Below are positions 6,432 through 12,375 of a stretch of 12,375 nt of DNA, piece by piece. The number at the start of each line of letters is the position of its first letter. The stretch's first letter is position 1. The notes below the pieces were generated by a model. That model had not been told where the DNA came from, did no database searches, and saw only the letters and a list, made by a program, of their open reading frames with translations. The stretch comes from Actinomycetota bacterium (GTDB taxonomy: Bacteria; Actinomycetota; Actinomycetes; Streptosporangiales; Streptosporangiaceae). Made by a program: the position numbers and the translations under genes. The DNA is taken from positions 1-12,375 of the forward strand of contig PMST01000120.1 in assembly GCA_003168295.1 (NCBI GenBank), written 5' to 3'.

Positions 6432-7892
6432 ATGGAAGAACAGCAAAAATTGGTCCAGGCCGATGGTATAGACCTTATGACGTTCGGTCAACGGCTGCGT
6501 CACCTGCGCCGCGCACGCGGCCTGACGCTCAGTGAGCTCGGCGAGCGGGTCGGCCGCGCTCCCTCGGCCCTGTCACTGTTCGAGAACGGGCGCCGGGAAC
6601 CGAAGCTCTCGCTGATCGAGCAGCTTGCGGCGGCCCTGTCGGTGCCGGTATCGGAACTGCTGAGCCGTCAGCCGCCCAGCCGCCGCGCCCAGCTTGAGAT
6701 CGCCCTGACCGACGCGCAGCAGGATCCGTCCTACCGGCGCCTGGGCCTGCCGCAGCTCAAGATCGGCGCCCGGGTACCTACCGATGTGCTCGAGCACCTC
6801 GTCGCGGTGGCTGCCGAGCTGCGGGTGCAGCAGTCCAAGCCGGCCGCCACCCCCGAAGAGGCGAGGGCGGCGAACGCGGCGCTGCGCGAGGCCATGCGCG
6901 AGCGAGGTAACTACTTCGACGCCATCGAGCGGGAGGCGGCCAGCGCGCTGCGGGCGGGCGGGTACTCCGGCGGCGCGCTGTCGCAGGGCATGCTGGTCTC
7001 GGTGGTCAGCCATCACGGCTTCGCCGTCCGCTACGTTCAGGACCTGCCGCGAACGGTGCGGTCGCTGACCGATCTCCGGAACCGGCGGATTTACGTCAAG
7101 CAGGAACCGGTAGGCGCCCACTCGCCGCGAGCGGTCGTGCTGCAGGCGCTCGGTCACTTCCGGCTCGATCACCAGGTGCCGCGCGACTTCGCCGACTTCC
7201 TGCGGCAGCGGGTCGAAGCGAACTACTTCGCCGCCGCGGTGCTCATGCCGGAACCGGCAGCGGCGCCGGTGCTGGCCGCCGCGAAGCAATCGCGTGATCT
7301 CGCGGTCGAGGATCTCGTGGACCTGTTCTCTGTGTCCTATGAGATGGCCGCGCACCGGTTCACCAACCTGGCCACCCACCACCTGGACCTGCCGTGCCAC
7401 TTCGTGAAGAACGATGCCAGCGGCATCATCTACAAGGCCTATGAGAACGACGGCGTGGTGTTCCCGTCGGACCCGTCCGGCGCGATCGAGGGGCAGCGGC
7501 TCTGCCGCGAGTGGTCGGGACGGCAGGTGTTCGGGGCCGCTGACCGCTTCTCTCCGTATTGCCAGTACTCCGACACCTCGTCGGGGAGCTACTTCTGCGT
7601 CGCCCAGGTTGATCCGCGGGCCGAGCGCGGATTCGCGATCACGCTGGGCGTGCCGTTCGAGCACTCCCGCTGGTTCCGCGGCCGGGAGGTGTCCACTAGG
7701 AGGCGCTCGGCCTGCCCGGACGGCGAGTGCTGCAGCCGGCCGCCCGCCGCGCTGGCCGAACGCTGGGAGGGGCAGGCCTGGCCGTCGGCCCGAGCGCACT
7801 CGCACATCTTGTCGGCCCTGCCGGCCGGAAGCTTCCCCGGCGTCGACGACGCCGACGTCTATGAGTTCCTCGACCGCCACGCCCAGAACTAA
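6432..7892 (+). CDS. XRE-family regulator with IrrE/ImmA-like domain (RamB/ScfR-type, probable aceA regulator)
   Basis: A 486-aa regulator. Residues 18-77 form an XRE helix-turn-helix (LTLSELGERVGRAPSALSLF, then ENGRREPKLSLIEQLAAAL). Residues about 165-325 match the IrrE/ImmA-like (M78-type) region. The metallopeptidase HExxH is degenerate: Q238-A-L-G-H242, so proteolysis is unlikely and a ligand-sensing role is more probable. The C-terminal part (about 330-486) has aromatic- and Cys-rich stretches (FSPYCQYSD, RRSACPDGECCSRPP), as in short-chain fatty-acyl regulators, where it is thought to sense acyl-CoA. That family includes RamB and PrpR of mycobacteria, which control isocitrate lyase and methylcitrate genes. 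Divergence from aceA strongly suggests it controls that gene and itself. Start: ATG 6432 is used, but ATG 6477, directly before the HTH, is possible; neither has a good Shine-Dalgarno. Confidence 0.88.
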   Translation: MEEQQKLVQADGIDLMTFGQRLRHLRRARGLTLSELGERVGRAPSALSLFENGRREPKLSLIEQLAAALSVPVSELLSRQPPSRRAQLEIALTDAQQDPSYRRLGLPQLKIGARVPTDVLEHLVAVAAELRVQQSKPAATPEEARAANAALREAMRERGNYFDAIEREAASALRAGGYSGGALSQGMLVSVVSHHGFAVRYVQDLPRTVRSLTDLRNRRIYVKQEPVGAHSPRAVVLQALGHFRLDHQVPRDFADFLRQRVEANYFAAAVLMPEPAAAPVLAAAKQSRDLAVEDLVDLFSVSYEMAAHRFTNLATHHLDLPCHFVKNDASGIIYKAYENDGVVFPSDPSGAIEGQRLCREWSGRQVFGAADRFSPYCQYSDTSSGSYFCVAQVDPRAERGFAITLGVPFEHSRWFRGREVSTRRRSACPDGECCSRPPAALAERWEGQAWPSARAHSHILSALPAGSFPGVDDADVYEFLDRHAQN

Positions 7893-7893
7893 G

Positions 7894-7972
7894 CGGACTT
7901 GGCCGAGGCCTTAATATCAGCGACTAGGCCGAGTTCTTAATATCGGCGACTAGGCCGAGCCCTTGATATCGC
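7894..7972. repeat. Three-unit tandem repeat derived from the 3' end of a small gene
   Basis: Three head-to-tail units of 27, 26 and 26 bases lie at 7894-7920, 7921-7946 and 7947-7972. The shared core is CGACTAGGCCGAG plus a C/T-rich link and TTAATATC (GGACTTGG replaces GACTAGG in unit 1). The rightmost unit is the last codons of the 57-aa minus-strand gene. Read on the minus strand, the three units give the endings DIKGSA-stop, DIKNSA-stop and DIKASAKSA-stop in successive frames. The array begins two bases after the regulator's stop codon, and GCGGACTT occurs at its edge (7893-7900) and just beyond its other end (7974-7981). Confidence 0.75.
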
Positions 7973-8123
7973 TGCGGACTTCGTCCGCGATCTGGTGAAT
8001 CCTCTGCTCGGTCTCGACGAGAGTGGCCTCGGCCCTGGCGGTCCGCTCAGCGGCCCGGCGCTCACGCAGTGTCGGCTTACGGTTGGTCCGCGCGGCCGGC
8101 TTCGTTCTCCGGAACAAGCCCAT
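7950..8123 (-). CDS. Small basic helical protein of unknown function (57 aa)
   Basis: ATG 8123 is preceded by AAGGAGAGG, with the AGGAG core 11 bases upstream, which supports real translation; an in-frame start further up (8165) lies before this ribosome site. The product, [18 protein letters not shown] followed by a charged helix ([12 protein letters not shown] to [15 protein letters not shown]), is strongly basic in its first half and could form an amphipathic helix or short coiled coil over residues 18-54. I do not recognise the family. It lies downstream of the GntR-type gene in the same direction, with 75 bases between, and may share its transcript. Its last codons form one unit of the tandem repeat running toward the regulator gene. 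The GLFRR start resembles small soluble proteins that touch the membrane, but this is guesswork. Confidence 0.6.
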   Translation of the reverse strand: MGLFRRTKPAARTNRKPTLRERRAAERTARAEATLVETEQRIHQIADEVRSDIKGSA

Positions 8124-8198
8124 AATCTGTTCCTCTCCTTCACCACTGCCGGATGGCAGCCACACCCGTGCTACCCGCGTGCGGCGCGTCCATGTCAG

Positions 8199-8462
8199 CT
8201 ATGGGGACGAGCTTTCCGGCTCGGCGGGTACGCCGCAGCTGACGTAATAGCCGAGGCCGGGTACCCGGTAAATCAGGCCTTCTTCTTCCAGAACACGCAT
8301 GGCCTTGCCTGCGGTCTGGCGGGAATGACCTTGCTCGCGGCGCAGTACCGCGATCGACGGGATCCGGCCGCCAGGTGCCAGCTTCCCGTCCCTGATCTCC
8401 TCGCGGATGAAAGCGGCAAGCCGTATATAGGCCCGCGGATCTGGCTGCCTTGGTGCCGTCAT
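8199..8462 (-). CDS. Minimal GntR-type winged-helix DNA-binding protein
   Basis: An 87-aa protein consisting almost only of the GntR DNA-binding domain. [22 protein letters not shown] (11-32), [23 protein letters not shown] (33-55) and [20 protein letters not shown] (56-75) match the family's helix 1, PS-x-x-x-L recognition region and G-x-G-x-x-V wing. The usual C-terminal effector domain (FadR, HutC or YtrA type) is absent; only a 12-residue tail follows. Such short forms exist in actinomycetes and on integrative elements, acting as DNA-binding regulators that dimerise by other means. ATG 8462 is chosen to fit the domain; ATG 8504 in the same frame would add 14 residues. No clear Shine-Dalgarno precedes either. 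It is divergent from the acyl-CoA dehydrogenase, and palindromes in the gap may be its targets. Confidence 0.8.
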   Translation of the reverse strand: MTAPRQPDPRAYIRLAAFIREEIRDGKLAPGGRIPSIAVLRREQGHSRQTAGKAMRVLEEEGLIYRVPGLGYYVSCGVPAEPESSSP

Positions 8463-8533
8463 GCCATGAATAGTACACGAGAGATATCGAAAGTAGTCGA
8501 CCATAATGCCAGAGTGCGGACCATCCCGATCGC

Positions 8534-8555
8534 GACCAAAGCTAACCGGTTGGTC
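8534..8555. promoter_or_regulatory. Candidate operator in the gntR / acyl-CoA dehydrogenase gap
   Basis: Arms GACCAA (8534-8539) and TTGGTC (8550-8555) are perfect inverted repeats ten bases apart. Inside the right half is the palindrome AACCGGTT (8544-8551). It lies about 72 bases upstream of the GntR-type start and 93 bases upstream of the dehydrogenase start. Placement and symmetry fit a dimeric regulator's site; the binding protein is unknown. Confidence 0.4.
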
Positions 8556-8614
8556 AGGAGCGCGATGCCCAGAAAACTCAGCCTCGGCCCGTTCGCCACG
8601 GCCGGAACCATGAT

Positions 8615-8630
8615 GTTACTCTTGAGTAAC
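8615..8630. promoter_or_regulatory. Perfect palindromic operator-like site before acyl-CoA dehydrogenase
   Basis: GTTACTC-TT-GAGTAAC has seven-base perfect arms around two bases and lies 18 bases before the ATG of the dehydrogenase, where a bound protein would block the promoter or early transcript. TTACT/AGTAA palindromes are the kind of site used by TetR-family regulators of fatty-acid degradation genes. No TetR gene is in the window, so the regulator is either the adjacent GntR protein or encoded elsewhere. A role as a hairpin is less likely given the tiny loop. Confidence 0.6.
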
Positions 8631-8648
8631 TTAACCCGTGGAGGGAAG

Positions 8649-9890
8649 ATGAGCGACACCGACGCGGACCGGCCGAGCGCGCCGTTCTGCCTGGACCTCA
8701 GCGAGGACGTGGTCCAGATGCGGGACTGGCTGCATGAGTTCGCGGTGTCGGTGATCCGGCCGGCCGCCGCGGAGTGGGACGAGCGCGAGGAAGTGCCGTG
8801 GCCGGTGCTCGAGGAGGCGGCCAAGGTCGGGCTGTACTCGCTGGACTTTTACGCGCAGCAGTACCTGGAGGGATCCGGCCTCGGCATCCCGGTCGCGTTC
8901 GAGGAGCTGTTCTGGGGGGACGCCGGGATCGGGCTTGCCCTGGCGGGCAGCTCGCTGGCGGCGGTCGCGGTGGTGGCCAACGGGACGCCGGAGCAGGTCG
9001 GCGAATGGTGCCCGCAGATGTTCGGCGGCCCGGGGGACGTCAAGCTGGGCGCGTTCTGCTCCTCAGAACCGGAGGCCGGCAGTGACGTCGGGGCGATCAG
9101 GACAAGCGCGGTCTACGACGCGGCGGCGGATGAATGGGTGCTGAACGGGGTGAAGACCTGGGCTACCAACGGCGGCATCGCCAACGTGCACGTGGTCGTC
9201 GCGTCGGTGGACCCGTCGCTGCGATCGCGCGGGCAGGCGAGCTTCATCGTGCCGTCGGGTACCCCGGGGCTGTCCATGGGGCAGAAGTTCCGTAAGCACG
9301 GGATCAGGGCCTCGCACACCGCCGAGGTCGTGCTGGCCGATGTCCGGGTGCCCGGCCGCTGCGTGGTGGGCGGCCGGGAACGGCTCGATGAGCGGCTGGC
9401 GCGGGTCCGGGAGGGCGGCCGCGGCGGTGAGCAGGCCGCGATGAAGACGTTCGAGGCGTCCCGGCCCGGCGTGGCCGGAATGGCGGTCGGGGTGGCGCGG
9501 GCCGCGGTGGAGTACGCCGCGGAGTACTCGCGCACCCGGGTCCAGTTCGGCCGTCCGATCGGGCAGAACCAGGGCGTGGCGTTCATGCTCGCGGACATGC
9601 GGTCCTCGGTCGACGCGGCCCGCCTGCTGACCTGGCGGGCGGCCTGGATGGCCCGGCAGGGCAAGCCGTTCACCGCCGCGGAAGGATCGATGTCCAAGCT
9701 GGTCGCGGGGGAGACCGCGGTCCGCGTCACCGAGCAGGCCATCCAGATCCTCGGCGGCAACGGCTACACCCGGGACTACCCTGTGGAGCGCTGGCACCGG
9801 GACGCGAAGATCTTCACGATTTTTGAGGGTACGAGCGAAATTCAGCGGATGATCATCGGCCGCGCGGTCACCGGACTGGACGTCCGGTAG
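8649..9890 (+). CDS. Acyl-CoA dehydrogenase family flavoenzyme
   Basis: A 413-aa protein from ATG 8649, with GGAGGG four to eight bases upstream; the frame is open further left but that part crosses the divergent gene and promoter. It catalyses FAD-dependent alpha,beta-desaturation of an acyl-CoA, passing electrons to ETF. The N-terminal helical domain covers about 15-130. The flavin-binding signature is [16 protein letters not shown] (135-150), and substrate/FAD residues are in TWATNGG (170-176). The C-terminal domain (about 270-413) has [16 protein letters not shown] (294-309), [22 protein letters not shown] (367-388) and [10 protein letters not shown] (391-400). E393 of FEGT is the expected catalytic base, in the position used by medium- and short-chain enzymes. 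A charged, Arg/Gly-rich segment (243-263) between the beta domain and the C-terminal helices is longer than usual. Chain-length preference is not readable. Regulation probably involves the palindrome just upstream. Confidence 0.94.
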   Translation: MSDTDADRPSAPFCLDLSEDVVQMRDWLHEFAVSVIRPAAAEWDEREEVPWPVLEEAAKVGLYSLDFYAQQYLEGSGLGIPVAFEELFWGDAGIGLALAGSSLAAVAVVANGTPEQVGEWCPQMFGGPGDVKLGAFCSSEPEAGSDVGAIRTSAVYDAAADEWVLNGVKTWATNGGIANVHVVVASVDPSLRSRGQASFIVPSGTPGLSMGQKFRKHGIRASHTAEVVLADVRVPGRCVVGGRERLDERLARVREGGRGGEQAAMKTFEASRPGVAGMAVGVARAAVEYAAEYSRTRVQFGRPIGQNQGVAFMLADMRSSVDAARLLTWRAAWMARQGKPFTAAEGSMSKLVAGETAVRVTEQAIQILGGNGYTRDYPVERWHRDAKIFTIFEGTSEIQRMIIGRAVTGLDVR

Positions 9891-10872
<982 letters not shown>

Positions 10873-10896
10873 CCAGCTCCGCCCTGATCTGCGCGA

Positions 10897-11793
10897 TCAT
10901 GCCGATGCCTCCGAGGTCAGTTCCAGGAAGATGTCCTCCAGCACGCCTTGGTCGTTGACCAGCTCGTGGAGCGGGATGCCAGCAGCGAAGGCGATCTCAC
11001 CGACCCGCTCGCTCGATGCTCCCTGGACGAGCAGCGCGTGGTCAGTGCCCGTCGTCACCTGCAGAGCCTCGTCACAAAGCGCCTTGGTGAGCCGTTGCGG
11101 GTCGTCGCTGCGGACGCGAACTGCGCCGCCGGCACGGGCGGTCAGCTCTGCCAGTGGGGAGGAGAGCACGAGCTGCCCGCGCCTGATGATGAGCACCCGG
11201 TCAACGGTCTGCGCGACCTCGGCGAGCACATGGCTTGAGATGAGCACCGTGCGGCCCTCCGAGGCCAGCCTGCGCAGGAAGTCCCGCAGCCAGCGAACGC
11301 CCTCCGGGTCAAGCCCGTTGGCCGGCTCGTCGAGAATCAGCAGCTCTGGGTCGCCGAGCAGCGCCACTGCGAGCCCGAGTCGCTGACGCATCCCCAGCGA
11401 GTACCCCTTCACGCGCCGGTGGGCGGCGTCACCGAGCTCCACCAGGCGCAACACCTCGTCCGCCCGTGAGTCAGGAACATCGACGGCCTGCCCGAGCATC
11501 CGCAGGTGATCGCGGCCCGAACGGCCAGGATGGAAATCGGTCGCCTCAAGCACGGCACCGATCCGCAATGCCGCACGCGGCAACTGCGCGTAAGGATGAT
11601 CGAACACCAGTGCTCGTCCACTCGTCGGCGCCACCAGCCCCAGGATCATCCGCAGCGTCGTCGTCTTGCCGGCGCCATTCGGGCCGAGAAAGCCCGTGAT
11701 CGTCCCGGCCTCCAACGCGAATGACAGGTCCGTGACCGCCGGGACCTCACCAAACCGCTTGCTCAACGACTCGGCTTCGACGATCGCCGTCAT
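10897..11793 (-). CDS. ABC transporter ATP-binding protein
   Basis: A 298-aa ATPase of the type that drives ABC-2 exporters. Walker A is GPNGAGKTT (37-45), the signature YSLGMRQRL (131-139, variant of LSGGQ), Walker B LLILDEPANGLDP (151-163) with catalytic E156, and the switch His is in SSHVL (H188). The Q-loop position holds E83 (AVLEATDFHP), which is usual in this subgroup. A C-terminal extension (about 220-298) follows the nucleotide-binding domain. The start ATG 11793 overlaps the upstream Clp-N gene's stop as ATGA, and its own stop overlaps the permease's likely ATG in the same way, so the three genes are translationally coupled. The complex would sit at the inner face of the membrane. 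Substrate is unknown; relatives export antibiotics, peptides or lipids and often give self-resistance. Confidence 0.96.
   Translation of the reverse strand: MTAIVEAESLSKRFGEVPAVTDLSFALEAGTITGFLGPNGAGKTTTLRMILGLVAPTSGRALVFDHPYAQLPRAALRIGAVLEATDFHPGRSGRDHLRMLGQAVDVPDSRADEVLRLVELGDAAHRRVKGYSLGMRQRLGLAVALLGDPELLILDEPANGLDPEGVRWLRDFLRRLASEGRTVLISSHVLAEVAQTVDRVLIIRRGQLVLSSPLAELTARAGGAVRVRSDDPQRLTKALCDEALQVTTGTDHALLVQGASSERVGEIAFAAGIPLHELVNDQGVLEDIFLELTSEASA
10908..10912 (-). promoter_or_regulatory. Ribosome binding site that marks the permease's likely ancestral start
   Basis: On the minus strand GGAGG is followed by a seven-base spacer and ATG at 10900. It sits inside the last codons of the ATPase gene. 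Its ideal spacing shows that translation of the permease was meant to begin at 10900, not at the GTG at 10872, and so supports the frameshift reading. Confidence 0.7.
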
Positions 11794-12353
11794 CCGCGTG
11801 CCCGACCCTTGGACGGCACCGCAGCGTCACTGTGGGTCTCCTGCCTCACCTCGCTGGGCAGATCCAGTCGGCGCCGAACCTCTGACGTGTTCACGCCGAG
11901 AGCGCCCAGCAGCACCACCGCAGGATCTGGTGGTTGGAGAGCGAGGATCTGGGCCAGCACCTGCTGGGACGTGACCTGGAGCCTGCGACGGTTGGGCTTA
12001 GACGCTTCCTCAAGCACTTTCTTTGCCGCGGGCGTGATGCGGAGACGATCTTTTTGCGCGACGTCTCTGAGTCTCGGCTTCTTCGGCACGGCGCGCATCG
12101 GCAGTGGGGGAGCGTCGGCGCCGGACCCCAGGCCCACGGCGCCCAGGGCTTGATGATCCAGCGACTCAAGGGCCTGGCGAGCTTGCTGCAGGTTCACGCC
12201 CAATACGACTTCGACCGAGGGATCTTCAAACAAGGCGAGCAGGAGGTGATCGGTGCCAGCTCGGCGATCACCCCGGCGACGAGCCTCCTCACCGGCCCGC
12301 AGACAGATGGCCCAGGCGTGAAGCACCTCTGGCACAACGGATTCGGTGGTCAC
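11790..12353 (-). CDS. Stand-alone Clp N-terminal (Clp R) domain protein
   Basis: A 187-aa protein without any AAA+ ATPase module. Residues about 8-65 (RAGEEARRRGDRRAGTDHLL through LFEDPSVEVVLGVNLQQARQAL) and 104-163 (LRITPAAKKVLEEASKPNRR through VTSQQVLAQIL, LLGALGVNTSEVRRRL) are the two similar helical halves of the Clp N domain, which in ClpA/ClpC binds substrates and adaptors. They are joined by a basic Pro-rich linker (81-102), longer than usual. The start is GTG 12353 with AAGGAG five bases upstream. It is the first gene of a coupled operon with an ABC ATPase and permease (stop and next start share ATGA). Stand-alone Clp-N proteins are known in actinomycetes; here it may regulate or adapt the transporter, or recruit a Clp machine to it, which is inference. 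No promoter is visible in the 22 bases left before the window's end. Confidence 0.85.
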   Translation of the reverse strand: MTTESVVPEVLHAWAICLRAGEEARRRGDRRAGTDHLLLALFEDPSVEVVLGVNLQQARQALESLDHQALGAVGLGSGADAPPLPMRAVPKKPRLRDVAQKDRLRITPAAKKVLEEASKPNRRRLQVTSQQVLAQILALQPPDPAVVLLGALGVNTSEVRRRLDLPSEVRQETHSDAAVPSKGRARG

Positions 12354-12375
12354 GATGACTCCTTGTTGTATTTGG

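Noticed and set aside
6573..7880. Minus-strand open frame opposite the XRE regulator
   Set aside because: No domain-like sequence; the plus strand holds a convincing regulator over the same bases.
7894..7972. CRISPR array
   Set aside because: The units are contiguous with no spacers and no cas genes are present.
8146..8159. CTGCC-GGAT-GGCAG hairpin between the GntR and small-protein genes
   Set aside because: A five-pair stem is too weak to call a terminator or attenuator in DNA this GC-rich.
7995..8648. Upstream extension of the acyl-CoA dehydrogenase frame
   Set aside because: It would overlap the small gene, the GntR gene and the palindromic control region; the GGAGGG before ATG 8649 gives the real start.

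Overview
The window is high-GC DNA with strongly GC-biased third codon positions, frequent GTG starts and C/G-run intergenic hairpins. The gene content (MMPL transporter, SpoIIAA-type STAS protein, isocitrate lyase paired with an XRE/IrrE-type regulator) points to a high-GC actinomycete with a Streptomyces/Frankia/Streptosporangiales-like genome. The genus cannot be fixed from sequence alone.

Left part (1-2670): the 3' end of a MarR-type regulator converges on a full-length MMPL (RND-superfamily) exporter on the minus strand. A dense block of C/G-run hairpins fills the intergenic space upstream of the exporter. Middle left (2671-4957): three plus-strand genes encode a family 2 glycosyltransferase, a four-helix membrane protein ending at a good intrinsic terminator, and a STAS anti-sigma-factor antagonist. 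A long shared hairpin separates this block from the next.

Centre (4979-7892): isocitrate lyase (aceA, minus strand) is divergent from an XRE-type regulator with a degenerate IrrE-like peptidase domain. The 157-bp gap between them is AT-rich and carries inverted repeats. This is the classical layout of glyoxylate-shunt control. Behind the regulator lies a three-unit tandem repeat that overlaps, and seems derived from, the 3' end of a 57-aa basic protein gene. Next come a minimal GntR-type DNA-binding protein (minus) and a divergent acyl-CoA dehydrogenase (plus). The gap between them carries two palindromes, one of them a perfect TTACTC/GAGTAA operator-like site just upstream of the dehydrogenase. 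Acyl-CoA oxidation yields acetyl-CoA, the feedstock of the glyoxylate shunt, so the two metabolic loci make physiological sense together, although they appear to be separate transcription units.

Right part (9891-12375): a frameshifted C-terminal scrap of an IS transposase precedes a minus-strand operon, transcribed right to left. It encodes a stand-alone Clp N-domain protein, an ABC ATPase and an ABC-2 permease. Both junctions have ATGA stop/start overlaps. The permease start suggested by its overlap and Shine-Dalgarno is separated from the body of the gene by a one-base frameshift. The most notable points are the Clp-N/ABC operon with this frameshift, the tandem copying of a small gene's 3' end, and the palindrome ahead of the acyl-CoA dehydrogenase. 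I did not find a clear new defence, mobile or biosynthetic system. No stretch over 300 bases lacks a gene; the longest is 9891-10164 (274 bases), which holds only the transposase scrap.
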